Assembly: GCA_007570785.1 (NCBI GenBank) | Contig: ML664157.1 | Coordinates: 7,768,074-7,832,073, forward strand | Source: Antilocapra americana | Lineage: Eukaryota; Chordata; Mammalia; Artiodactyla; Antilocapridae | Length of the DNA stretch: 64,000 nucleotides | Direction of reading: 5' to 3' | In this document: positions 23,303 to 33,578 of the stretch, one piece after another | Layout of the letters: each line of letters opens with the position of its first letter | Position numbering within the stretch: position 1 is the stretch's first letter | Made by a program: the position numbers and the translations under genes | Notes under the pieces: model-generated | Seen by the model: only the letters and a program-made list of their open reading frames with translations | Told to the model about the DNA's origin: nothing | Database searches by the model: none

Positions 23303-23790
23303 GATTAAGAAAACAAAGGAAAATTCCCAAAGTTTAACAAACATAAAATCTTTTGATTAAAAGAGCTCACCAAGGACACTGTAGAACTAATGAAAAACCA
23401 CTTATACTCCATCAGTTCCTGGTGAAATTAGTACACCAAAGAAAATGAGAATTTCTAGGAGTATCCAGACAAATTAAGTTATTCATAAAAGAAGAGAATC
23501 AGAATGAAGTCAGTTTTCCTATAAACAACATTGAAAATATAAGTGACTCTCAAAAAAGAACTTCAAATTTTTGAATCCAAGATTCAATTAACTGTCAAGA
23601 TAAACCAAAGATAATATTGAACATAAAATTTTTAACCACTGAAACACAGGATAGAAAAACTATTTTAGGAAGCACTCTAACAAGATCAAGAACAAATCAA
23701 GAGGATGGCATAAAGCATAAGACAGGAAAACAGCTAAGTATAATCCAGAGAGGTTTAGGAAGCTAAAATGTAAATAAAGAGAACCCATTA
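23303..23790 (+). mobile_element. HAL1-like / old L1 ORF1 fragment, right part
   Basis: This continues the host element from 21116 after the L1 insertion. It opens with the second copy of the 81-bp duplication and goes on with 'gaatcagaatgaagtcagt' and related ORF1-like text, decaying by about 23790. Confidence 0.5.
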
Positions 23791-23974
23791 TTCCATAACA
23801 CTTAGTTATTCTTTAAGTGGCAAACTTTAAAAAACTGTCACAAGCTTCTTTCAATCTTGTGTGATCTCCTATGATGTGTCTTCAAGGTCATAAATTATTT
23901 CCTTAACAGTGTCAAGTGGAAAATGACTTAAGTGGACTTAAGTCATTCATTTCTGGTTTTGATTTCTAGTATTT

Positions 23975-24240
23975 TTATGTCACTGTTTTTATAGTTTCTA
24001 TCTTTCTGCTGAAATTACTCATTTGACTTTAAATGTTGTCTACCTTTTCCATTAGGGCTGTTAATATATTACAGTTACTTTAAATCCCCATCTGAAAGCT
24101 CCAGCCTCTGTGTCATACCTGAGTCTGCTTCTGATGCTTAATCTTTAAAGCAGTTCCCCCCTTTTCATATGCCTTTTTTTAAATTGAATATCTTGTGTAG
24201 GACAATAAATACTTAGGTAAGTAGCTTTTATACTTAAGAG
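23975..24240 (-). mobile_element. Ancient L1M-like fragment
   Basis: The plus-strand text 'gctgaaattactcatttga', 'gttgtctaccttttccatta' and 'cctgagtctgcttctgatg' resembles an antisense old L1 region common in mammalian genomes. Strand and subfamily are uncertain. Confidence 0.45.
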
Positions 24241-24262
24241 ATGAGTACAACTTTCCTCCTGT

Positions 24263-24477
24263 GATTCTCAATGATTATCAATCTTGGATGACTTTTGTCC
24301 CCCAGGGGACACTTGACACTATCTGGAGACATTCTTGATTGTCATGATTGGAGGGGTGGGGTGCTACTGGCACCAAAGGTGTTGTTAAACATCCTACAAT
24401 GGATAGGGCAGCCCCTAAATGATTACCCAGCTCCAAATATTATAGAGCTAGGGTTAAGAAATCTTCATTTAGTGTAC
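24263..24477 (+). mobile_element. MER20 (hAT-Charlie) DNA transposon
   Basis: It starts 'gtgattctcaatgattatc' and carries 'ccccaggggacacttgac', 'ctggagacattcttg', 'gggtgctactggca' and 'aacatcctacaatgga'. It ends near 'gctagggttaagaaatc'. The layout and roughly 215-bp size fit MER20. Confidence 0.8.
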
Positions 24478-24759
24478 AAAGTCTCATTGTCTGGACATAA
24501 AAATTTATTTGAGGGACTAGCATCCAGAACAGAAAGTGAAGGACTTGAAGATTCTGTCACCTAGGTTCTGGTTCCAATATGGATCTAACACAAAGCCAAG
24601 TACTTTGGTCAATGATTCAGTTAAACCAGGATTTAATATGGACTCTTTTCTAAATAAAAATCAGTTTGAAATAGCCACAAGTGCATTTCCCAGAGAGGAA
24701 TAGAGAAGGGATTCATCCCATATCACTTATATCTTAATCGAGACCCATGATCATAAGGA
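24478..24759. other. Unassigned sequence
   Basis: No repeat or gene is recognised between the MER20 and the next BovB piece. Confidence 0.45.
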
Positions 24760-24926
24760 TGCTGCAGAAAGGCAGAGGATGAGATGGTTGGATAGCATCA
24801 ACAACACAGTAGAAATGATCTTAACCTGGACAAATTTCAGGAGATGGTGAGGGACACTGAGGCCTGGTGTGCTGTAGTCCATGGGGTTGCAAAGAGTTGG
24901 ACATGACTTAGCAACTGAACAACAAC
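24760..24926 (+). mobile_element. BovB LINE, extreme 3' end
   Basis: A piece of about 165 bp runs from 'gcagaggatgagatggttgg' to the tail 'gcaactgaacaacaacat'. It is diverged and heavily 5'-truncated. Confidence 0.85.
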
Positions 24927-25496
24927 ATAATCATGAGTACAACTCCTCTAAAGTGTTCCTTTAAGTGTGTGCCTTCTTGTAAAGTTTATATTTGCAACTT
25001 AATTTGACTGTTTCTTTTAGACACTTATTGACTCCTTTAAAGAGCTTCCTCCACCATGTAAGAAACACCTGGCTCTCAAGGGGGAAAAAAAAAGATTTCT
25101 ACACAGTCAGCTTTTGAAAACTTATATTCTGAACTGCCAGACTTCACTCACTCCAACACTCACTCTAAAATAACTTCACTGAAGCAATTCATTTTTCTTG
25201 GTGATTGGTAAGAGATTTGAGTGTTCAGCTTCCACTTGTATTCCTTCCTCATCTCTTCAGTAACATTCCTACTCTAGGTGTCTATGTGTCTTGGCTCTTG
25301 GCTTTCCAAGAAGTCAGTATTTCCATAAATCATCAAATGGGGGAAACAAACAAAAATTCTTCTAGTTTGCTAGATGCTCTTCTTTTTAAAGTAATTCTCA
25401 TGAGCCCTATCCCTGTTATAAAGGGTCTGGTCTTATTTGTGGACCCAGACAGTTTCTCTAATTGTGATTACTTGAGAAGGGAAAGAGGCAAATTGA
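24927..25496. other. Unassigned sequence
   Basis: No repeat is recognised. A 114-codon frame at 25205-25549 has no domain I can identify and runs into the MIR that follows. Confidence 0.45.
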
Positions 25497-25631
25497 CATT
25501 TAATGAGCATCTGCTCTCTATCTGGCTCTGTGCTAGGCACCATATGTAGGATATCTCAATCAGTCTTGACCATAACTCTAGAAGGCAGAAGATGATAATC
25601 TCATTTTATATATTTATAGAACTGAAGTCTT
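25497..25631 (-). mobile_element. MIR SINE, left part, split by an L1
   Basis: The plus-strand text 'taatgagcatctgctctc', 'gtgctaggcacc' and 'gatgataatctcattttat' is the antisense of a MIR. It continues at 31500 ('ttgtccaagattgcttagg'), so the whole 25632-31484 block was inserted into this MIR. Confidence 0.75.
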
Positions 25632-26547
25632 TTTTTTCAATTAATTTTTTTACATTACAATATTATATTGGCTTTGCCATACATTAACATGAATCTGCCA
25701 TGGGTGTACATGTGTTCCCCTTCCAGAATCCCCCTCCCATCGCTCTCCGGATTCCATCCCTCTGGGTCATCCCAGTACACCAGCCCTGAGCACCCTGTAT
25801 CATGCATGGAACCTGGGCTGGCGTTTCATTTCACATATGATGATTTACATGCTTCAATGACATTCTCCCATATCATCCTGCCCTCACCCTCTCCCATAGA
25901 GTCCAAAAGACTGTTCTATACATCTGTGTCTCTTTTGCTGTCTCGCATACTGGATTATTGTAATTCTCTTTCTAAATTTCATATATATGTGTTAGTATAC
26001 TGTATTATTGTTTTTCTTTCTGGCTTACTTCACTCTATAAAAGAGGCTCCAGTTTCATCTACCTCATTAGAACTGATTCAAATGTATTCTTTTAAATGGC
26101 TGAGTAATATTCCATTGTGTATTTGTACCACAGCTTTCTTATCCATTCATCTGCTGATGGACATCTAAGTTGCTTCCGTGTCCTAGCTATTGTAAACAGT
26201 GCTGCAATGAACATTGGACTACACGTGTCTCTTTCAATTCTGGTTTCCTCGGTGTGTATGCCCATCAGTGGGATTGCTGGGTTGTATGGCAGTTCCATGC
26301 CCAGTTTTTTAAGGAATCTCCACACTGTTCTCCATAGAGGCTGTACTAGCTTGCATTCCCATGAACAGTGTTCTCTTTTCTCCACACCCTCTCCAGCATT
26401 TATTGCTTGTAGACTTTTGGATGGCAACCATTCTGCCTGGTGTGAAATGGTACGTCATTGTGCTTTTGATTTGCATTTCTCTGATAATCGGTGATGTTGA
26501 GCATCTTTTCATGTGTTTGTTAGCCATTTGTATGTCTTCTGTGAGAA

Positions 26548-26946
26548 CTATTTGTTTAGCTCTTTGGCCCACTTTTTAATTGGGTCGTTTATTTTTCTGG
26601 AATGGAGCTGCAGGAGCTGCTTGTATATTTTATAGATTAATTGTTTGTCCATTGCTTCATTTGCTATTATTTTCTCCCATTCTGAAGGCTGCCTTTTCAC
26701 CTTGCTTTTCGTTTCCTTTGTTGTGCAAAAGCTTTTAATTTTAATTAGGTCCCACTTGTTTATTTTTGCTCTTATTTCCAAAATTCTGGGAGGTGAGTCA
26801 TAGAGGATCCTGCTTTGGTTTATGTCAGAGAGTGTTTTGCTTATGTTTTCCTCTAGGAGTTTAATAGTTTCTGGTCTTATGTTTAGATCTTTGATGAATT
26901 TTGAGTTTATTTTTGTGTATGGTGTTAGAAAGTGTTCTAGTTTCAT
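26548..26946 (-). pseudogene. L1 ORF2 remnant, region before the C-terminal domain
   Basis: A 132-codon minus-strand frame starts at the [17 protein letters not shown] block and runs through [37 protein letters not shown] and [13 protein letters not shown]. It lies downstream of the RT thumb in ORF2. It is nearly identical at protein level to the plus-strand frame at 29118-29504: one difference (S to G) over the shared part. Both share variants absent from other L1 copies in the window. The rest of the C-terminal domain continues in broken frames down to about 26092. Confidence 0.88.
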
Positions 26947-27381
26947 TCTTTTCCAAGTGGTTGACCAGTTTTCCCAGCACCACTTGTTAAATAGATTGTC
27001 TTTTCTCCATTGTATATTCTTGCCTCCTTTGTCAAAGATAAGGTGTCCATAGGTGAATGGATTTATCTCTGGTCTTTTTATTTTGTTCCATTGATCTATA
27101 TTTCTGTCTTTGTGCTAGTCCATACTGTCTTGATGACTGTGGCTTTGTAGTATAGCCTGAAGTCAAGCAGGTTGATTCTTCCAGTTCCATTCTTTCTCAA
27201 GATTGCTTTGGCTATTCAAGGTTTTTTGTATTTCCATACAAATTGTGAAATTATTTGTTCTAGTTCTAAAAAAGACCCTTGGTAGCTTTACAGGGATTGC
27301 ATTGAATCTATAGATTGCTTTGGGTAATATACTCATTTTCATGATAATGATTCTTTCAATCCATGAACATGGTATATTTCT

Positions 27382-27681
27382 CTATCTATTTGTGTCCTCT
27401 TTGATTTCTTTCATCAGTGTTTTATAGTTTTCTATATATAGGTCTTTTGTTTCTTTTGGTAGATATAGTCCTAAGTATTTTATTCTTTTCATTGCAATGA
27501 TGAATGGAATTGTTTCCTTAATTTCTCTTTCTGTTTTCTCATTGTTAGTGTATAGGAATGCAAAGAATTTCTCTGTGTTGATTTTATATCCTGCAACTTT
27601 ACTATATTCACTGATTAGTTCTAGTAATTTTCTAGTGGATTCTTTAGGGTTTTCTATGTAGAGGATCATGTAGTCTGCCAA
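27382..27681 (-). pseudogene. L1 ORF2 reverse transcriptase active-site and connection remnant
   Basis: A roughly 100-codon minus-strand frame starts at the mutated active-site block ([19 protein letters not shown]). It continues through [15 protein letters not shown], the [15 protein letters not shown] helix and [22 protein letters not shown] is replaced by LADY, removing the second catalytic aspartate. The first apparent residue M corresponds to TTG, so it is not a real start. It ends at a stop near DTNR; the thumb region beyond is frameshifted. Confidence 0.86.
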
Positions 27682-28309
27682 TCGTGAGAGTTTTACCTCT
27701 TCTTTTCCAATCTGGATTCATTTTATTTCTTTTTCTGCTCTTATTTCCGTGGTCAAAACTTCCAAACCTATGTTGAATAGTAGCAGTGAGAGTGGGCACC
27801 CTTATCTTGTTCCTGACTTTAAGGGGAAATGCTTTCAGTTTTTCACCATTGGGGATAATATTTGCTGTGGGTTTGTTGTATATAGCTTTTATTATGTTGA
27901 GGTATGTTCCTTCTATTCCTTCTTTTAGGAGGGTTTTTATTATAAATGGATGTTGAATTTTGTCAAAGGCTTTCTCTGCATTTACTGAAGTCATCATGTG
28001 GTTTTTATTTTTCAATTTGTTAATGTGGTGTATTACACTGATTGATTTGCAGATATTGAAGAATCCTTGCATCCCTGGGATAAAGCCTACTTGGTCATGA
28101 TGTATGATCTTTTCCATGTGTTGTTTGATTTTGTTTGCTAGAATTTTGTTAAGGGTTTTTGCATCTATGTTCATCAGTGACATTGGCCTGTAGTTTTCTT
28201 TTTTTGTGGCACTTTTGTCAGGTTTTGATATTAGGGTGATGGTGGTCTCATAGAATGAGTTTGGAAGTTTACTTTCCTCTGCAATTTTCTGGAAGAGTTT
28301 GATTAGCAT
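27644..28309 (-). pseudogene. L1 ORF2 reverse transcriptase remnant (fingers and palm start)
   Basis: A 221-codon minus-strand frame opens at the twin-priming junction and covers [18 protein letters not shown], the [20 protein letters not shown] block, [17 protein letters not shown], and [16 protein letters not shown]. These are core RT motifs. The last part of the frame runs out of phase. The active-site piece sits in the next frame (27382-27681) as LADYMILY, which lacks the FADD double aspartate. In the family this domain copies L1 RNA by target-primed reverse transcription. This copy cannot. Confidence 0.88.
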
Positions 28310-28314
28310 AGGTG

Positions 28315-28594
28315 ACCCCTATATATGTTGTCTATAAGAGACCCACCTGAAAACAAGGGACACATAAAGACTGAAAGCAAAGGGCTGGAAAAACATATTC
28401 CATGCAAATAGAGACAAAAAGAAGACAGGAATAGCAACACTCATATCAGATAAAATAGACTTTCAAACAAAGATGGTGAAAAGAGACAAAGATGGATACT
28501 AAATAATGATCAAAGGATCAATCCAAGAAGAAGACTTAACAATTATAAATATATATGCACCCAACATAGGAGCACAGCAATATCTAAGGCAAAT
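28315..28594 (+). mobile_element. Ruminant L1, inverted 5' segment, first part
   Basis: The plus strand carries L1 ORF2 endonuclease sequence starting near the 'atatgttgtctataagagac' block (ETHL region) and ending at 'caatatctaaggcaaatat'. Together with 30445-31484 it is the inverted 5' half of the twin-primed insertion. Another L1 separates the two parts. Confidence 0.9.
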
Positions 28595-29117
28595 ATGTAC
28601 CTAAAGAAACAAAAGACCTATATATTGAAAACTATAAAACACTGATGAAAGAAATCAAAGAGGGCACAAATAGTTGGAGAAATATACCATGTTCATGGAT
28701 TGGAAGAATCAATATAGTGAAAATAAGTATACAACCCAGAGCAATCTATAGATTCAATGCAATTCCTATCAAGCTACCAGCGGTCTTTTTCAGAGAACTA
28801 GAACAAATAATTTCACAATTTGTATGGAAATACAAGAAACCTCAAATAGTCAAAGCAATCTTGATAAAGAAGAATGGAACTGGAGGAATCAACTTGCCTA
28901 ACTTTAGGCTATACTACAAAGCCACAGTCATCAAGACAGTATGGACTGGCACAAAGACAGAAATATAGATCAATGGAACAAAACAGAAAGCCCAGAGATA
29001 AATCCATGCACATGTAGACAACTTATCTTTGACAAAGGAGGCAAGAATATATAAGGGAGAAAAGACAATCTCTTTAACAAGTGGTTCTGGGAAAACTGGT
29101 CAACCACTTGGAAAAGA

Positions 29118-29504
29118 ATGAAACTAGAACACTTTCTAACACCATACACAAAAATAAACTCAAAATTCATCAAAGATCTAAACATAAGACCAGAAACTAT
29201 TAAACTCCTAGAGGAAAACATAGGCAAAACACTCTCTGACATAAACCAAAGCAGGATCCTCTATGACTCACCTCCCAGAATTTTGGAAATAAGAGCAAAA
29301 ATAAACAAGTGGGACCTAATTAAAATTAAAAGCTTTTGCACAACAAAGGAAACAAAAAGCAAGGTGAAAAGGCAGCCTTCAGAATGGGAGAAAATAATAG
29401 CAAATGAAGCAATGGACAAACAATTAATCTATAAAATATACAAGCAACTCCTGCAGCTCCATTCCAGAAAAATAAATGACCCAATCAAAAAGTGGGCCAA
29501 ATAG
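29118..29504 (+). pseudogene. L1 ORF2 remnant, region before the C-terminal domain (nested copy)
   Basis: A 128-codon plus-strand frame carries the same blocks as the minus-strand frame at 26548-26946, differing by a single residue (S to G in the LEEN block). The two therefore form an almost identical inverted pair about 2.2 kb apart. It ends at a TAG where KEL is expected, after KKWAK. The thumb region upstream (28645-28968, [18 protein letters not shown] onward) is a separate frame, and the C-terminal domain follows in the frame at 29589-30203. Confidence 0.88.
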
Positions 29505-29588
29505 CTAAACAGATATTTCTCCAAAGAAGACATAAAAATGGCTAACAAATGCATGAAAATATGATCAACATCACCGATTATCAGAGAA

Positions 29589-30203
29589 ATGCAAATCAAA
29601 ACCACAATGAGGTACCACTTTACAACAGGCAGAAGGGCTGCCATCCAGAAATCTACAAGCAATAAATGCTGGAGAGGATGTAGAGAAAAGGGAACCCTCT
29701 TACATTGTTGGTGGGAATGCAAATTAGTACAGCCAGTATGGAGAACAGTGTGGAGATTCCTTAAAAAACTGGGCCTAGAACTGCCATATGATCCAACAAT
29801 CCCACTGCTAGGCATACACACCGAGGAAACCAGAATTGAAAGAGACACGTGTAGTCCAATGTTCATCACCGCACTGTTTACAATAGCCAGGACACGGAAG
29901 CAACCTAGATGTCCATCAACAGATGAATGGATAAGAAAGCTGTGGTATTTATACACAATGGAATATTACTCAGCTATAAAAAAGAATACATTTGAATCAT
30001 TTCTACTGAGGTGGACGAAACTGGAGCCTATTATACAGAGTGAAGTAAGCCAGAAGGTAAAACAACAATACACTATACTAATGCATATATATGGAATTTG
30101 GAAAGATGGTAACAATAATCCTGTATGCGAGACAGCAAAAGAGATGCAGATGTATACAACAGTCTTTTGGACTCTGAACGAGGACAAGGGTGGGATGATA
30201 TAG
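29589..30203 (+). pseudogene. L1 ORF2 C-terminal domain remnant (nested copy)
   Basis: The frame covers the cysteine-containing [17 protein letters not shown] segment, [18 protein letters not shown] region, [19 protein letters not shown], and [17 protein letters not shown]. It reads through the usual ORF2 end (HIYGI) into about 35 codons of 3' UTR, because the natural stop is lost (TAG to TGG-type change at the end of HIYGIW). That read-through is a mutation of this copy. The first apparent M is an internal position. Confidence 0.86.
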
Positions 30204-30444
30204 GAGAATGGCATTGAAATATGTAAATTATCATATGTGAAACAAATCGCCAGCCCAGGTTTGATGCATGATACAGGGTGCTCAGAAATGGTGAACTGGG
30301 ATTACCCAGAGGGATGGAATTGGGAGGGTGGTGGAAGGGGGATTCTGAAGGGGAATACATGTATACCCATGGTGGACTCATGTCAGTGAATGACAAAACC
30401 AACATGATAATGTAAAGAAAATAATAAATAAATTTAAAAAAAAA

Positions 30445-31484
30445 GAAAAGAGAAATTAACAATAGCACAATAATAGTAGGAGACTTTAATACCCCACTCA
30501 CGCCAATGGATAGATCAACCAAACAGAAAATTAATCAGGAAACACCAACCTTAAATGATACAGTAGACCAGTTAGACCTAATCGATACCTATAGGACATT
30601 TCACCCCAAAACAATGAATTTCACCTTTTTCTCAAGTGCACATGGAACCTTCGCCAGAATAGATGACATCCTGGGCCATAAATCTTGCCTTGGTAAATTC
30701 AAAAAAATTGAAATTATTCCAAACATCTTTTCTGATCACAATACAGTAAGATTAGATGCCAATTACAGGAGAAAAATTATTAAACATTCCAACATATGAA
30801 GGCTGAACAACACAGTGCTGAATTACCAACTAATCACAGAAGAAATAAAAAAATAGATCAAAATATGCATAGAAATGAATGAAATTAAAACAAAACAACC
30901 CAAAAGCTATGGGACACTGTAAAAGCAGTGCTAAGGGGAAGGTTCATAGCAATACAGGCTTACCTCAAGAAACAAGAAAAAAGTCAAATAACCTAACTCT
31001 ACACATAAAGCAACTAGAAAAGGAAGAAATGAAGAACCCCAGGGTTAGTAGAAGGAAAGAAATATTAAAAATCAGGGCAGAAGTAAATGCAAAAGAAACA
31101 AAAGAGACCATCGCAAAAATCAACAAAGCCAAAAGCTGGTTCTTTGAGAAGATAAATAAAACTGACAAACCATTAGCCAGACTCATCAAGAAACAAAGGG
31201 AGAAAAATCAAGTCAACAAAATTAGAAATGAAAATGGAGAAATCACAACAGAAAACACAGAAATACAAAGGATCATAAGAGACTAATACCAACAACTATA
31301 TGCAAATAAAATGGACAACTTGGAAGAAATGGACAAATTCTTAGAAAAGCTCAACTTTCCAAAACTAAACCAGGAAGAAATAGAAAATCTTAGCAGACCA
31401 ATCACAAGCATGGAAATTGAAACTGTAATCAGAAATCTTCCAACAAACAGAAGCCCAGGACCAGATGGCTTCACAGCTGAATTC
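30445..31484 (+). mobile_element. Ruminant L1, inverted 5' segment, second part
   Basis: This continues the endonuclease from 28594 ('gaaattaacaatagcac', then the GDFNTP-like block) and the spacer before the RT. It ends at 'cttcacagctgaattc', the point just upstream in L1 coordinates of where the minus-strand part starts. About 25 nt are absent between the two, typical of a twin-priming breakpoint. ORF pieces: 30506-30799 (endonuclease) and 30879-31286 (linker, IKRAEVNAKETKETIAKINK-type block). Confidence 0.9.
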
Positions 31485-31499
31485 TAGAACTGAAGTCTT

Positions 31500-31560
31500 A
31501 AGAATGTAATGCCTTGTCCAAGATTGCTTAGGTATAAGCAGGTGATCTGGGAGTCAAACA
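31500..31560 (-). mobile_element. MIR SINE, right part, after the L1
   Basis: The text 'ccttgtccaagattgctta' and 'gatctgggagtcaaac' continues the antisense MIR from 25631. This supports the insertion boundaries independently of the target duplication. Confidence 0.7.
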
Positions 31561-32012
31561 CAAAGTATGTCCTCTTTAAAGGAGTTGATTGGTTTTTATT
31601 GTTGTTGTTGTTTTGGGAATAAGAAGATGAGAGAAATCTTTATTCAGATTTAATATCTGGGAAAAGGTTACCTTTGGGGAAGAAAGACATGGGAATTCAG
31701 GGAATTAGTAAGCAGGGTTTTATAAAATAGAGCATTTTGGTTTTTTGCCTAGATATGGAGCATAAGGACCATGTCTAGGTTACTATGGCCCCAGGTATAC
31801 ATTTAAGAGACTCAGAAGACTTTTTAGTTGTAATGAGTCTTAAAGAAACATGCCTTATAGTCTTAACGGATATATGCCATTTCATATATCCAGGTATTTT
31901 GGCTGGATTGGTCTGTAGCCATTAACTAGCTCAGAGGTGTTCATTTTTCAGATGAAGAGAATGAAATATAGACACAGAAGTGGGAAGGGTTCTTGAAGAT
32001 TTAACATGTGTC
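31561..32012. other. Unassigned sequence
   Basis: A short (TTG)n run lies at 31597-31612. Otherwise there is no repeat, exon or RNA gene I can name. Confidence 0.45.
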
Positions 32013-32023
32013 AGACAAAAGTG

Positions 32024-32237
32024 TGTGTACACTGATGCTCGGTCATGTCTGACTCTTGGCTACCCAAGGTACTGTAGCCCACCAGGCTCCTCTGTCCATG
32101 GGATTTTCCCAGAAGGAACACTGGAGTGGGTCACTATTTCTTTCTCCAGGGAATCTTCCAACCCCAGGGACTGAACCTGTGTCTCCTCCATTGCAGACAG
32201 GTCCTTTACCACTGACTGAGCCACCTGGGAAGCCCCC
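32024..32237 (-). mobile_element. Bov-tA SINE with target duplication
   Basis: A full Bov-tA lies on the minus strand, from the head complement ('gactgagccacctgggaag') to the Bov-A end. An 11-bp flank with one mismatch (agacaaaagtg at 32013-32023, agacacaagtg at 32238-32248) marks the insertion. Confidence 0.92.
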
Positions 32238-32315
32238 AGACACAAGTGCTTAGAGATATATGTAAGATTAAAATTCAAGTATGTGTACATCACTTTGAAC
32301 TCTGCTCAATGTTTT

Positions 32316-32455
32316 GTGGTGGCCTGTATGGGAGGAAGTTTGGGGTAGAATGGATATGCATGTATGTATGACTGAGTTCCTTCGCTGTTCACCTGAAACT
32401 ATCACAACACTGTTAATCAGTACATCTCAATATAAAATAAAACATTTTTTAAAAG
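32316..32455 (+). mobile_element. Old L1 3' UTR tail
   Basis: The text 'gttcacctgaaactatcac' and 'tcaatataaaataaaac' is the end of an older artiodactyl L1 3' UTR, heavily truncated. Confidence 0.6.
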
Positions 32456-33450
32456 CTCAAGTATGTATATAGATTCTCATTTTTTCTTCCTAAAATGTTG
32501 CTTCTAGAAAAATTATAGGTTAATAGAAACACTACCTTTTTCTTACATAAAATACAATATATATTGTTTTGTTTTGGGGGCAATTAATGCTCAGAGTTTG
32601 TCTTTGCCAGCAACCTATTTAACAAAGGTTCACTGTGGAACCTATAATAATTTTACAAACCAATAACACATAAGAAAGTATCTTTTGACAAGCCAATAAA
32701 GAAATAATACACTCCAAACAAATGATAGAATAGTTACACTACTGTTACAGGCAAGGGGAGATGAAAGAAATAAAGTTCAAATTAAGTTCAAGGTTTACCT
32801 TTGTACAATTGGGGACTTAGGAGAGAGGACATAAGACGTTATTGCCCAGGTTGCACCACTGCCTATGAGGAGCATTTTAAACAGGCAGGAGTGAGTGTCT
32901 CTTCTCCTCTTGAGACTGCTGCCTGGCTTAACACTACACTGCCCACCAAGAGCAAACAACATGGAAAGAGCAAGTGTATCAAGACCTTAGGAAAGCTAGA
33001 CCTGCAAAAAATAGCTTCCGCCCAAAGCAAACTACTCTCTCTCTCAGATATTCCTCACAAACTCCCAGTATTTACAGTCTAAATGTCCCCTTGCCATAGT
33101 TCCTTCTCCATAAGTTCTTATCTGTAAGTTCTCAGCAAGGCCCCTGGGCAGCTGAGCTATTAAGTGCTTATTAAGGGCAACGGATGAGATGATGACATCC
33201 TGAAACAACTTAACTCATTCTTATATCACAACAACTCCACTTCTAAAAAAATATTTGTTTTCTTGTCTTAGTCATAAATAAGTAGAATAAGACAATTTTA
33301 CTTAAGACACAAGCAAGTGGATTTGAAATCGCCTCAAGCCAATACACAGTACCTACATTTTCAGACTGATTTCACATAATTTATCTCATTTGAACATCAG
33401 TGTCACCATTGATATCGGATAAAGTAAAGTATTTTCATGCCTGCTTATTA
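32456..33450. other. Unassigned sequence
   Basis: A 93-codon frame (32801-33082) opens with TTG, not ATG, and has no recognisable domain, so I do not call it a gene. I see no repeat family. Base composition is less AT-biased than the neighbours around 32800-33200. Confidence 0.45.
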
Positions 33451-33578
33451 ATGGAAAATCTTCCTAAGTGAACAATGCCATGAAATAGAGGAAACAATAG
33501 AATGGGAAAGACTAGAGATCTATTCAAGAAAATTAGAAATAGCAAGAGACCATTTTATGTAAGAAGGGCTCAATGAAG
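33451..33578 (+). mobile_element. Outer BovB, left part
   Basis: The text 'gaatgggaaagactagagat' followed by 'caagaaaattagaaatagc' belongs to the ORF2 linker between endonuclease and RT. The element breaks off at 'gggctcaatgaagg' and resumes at 36266 with the next canonical stretch ('ggtatagaactaacagaag'). The inner BovB was therefore inserted into it. Confidence 0.85.

Larger units (their letters stand above)
25632..28314 (-). mobile_element. Ruminant L1, 3' segment of a twin-primed insertion
   Basis: The minus strand carries the L1 3' UTR (starting at a T-rich tail complement) and ORF2 back to the start of the RT domain. It is joined at 28314/28315 to the 5' segment in the opposite orientation. 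Insertion boundaries are a 15-bp duplication, tagaactgaagtctt, at 25617-25631 and 31485-31499. The RT motif is LADY (27670-27681), so a catalytic aspartate is lost. Confidence 0.93.
28595..30444 (+). mobile_element. Second L1 nested in the inverted 5' segment
   Basis: It starts within ORF2 after the RT palm ('cctaaagaaacaaaagacc') and runs to a full 3' UTR and an A-rich tail near 30444. Host L1 sequence breaks off at about 28594 and resumes at 30445, with about 17 nt missing relative to the related copy at 51960-51990. I see no target duplication. Confidence 0.88.

Noticed and set aside
29589..30203. Extended ORF2 C-terminus in the nested L1 as a novel domain
   Set aside because: The extra residues come from loss of the natural stop and read-through into the 3' UTR.
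32801..33082. 93-codon open frame as a possible small gene
   Set aside because: The first codon is TTG, there is no recognisable domain, and no splice context or homologue is known to me. Frames of this length are expected by chance.
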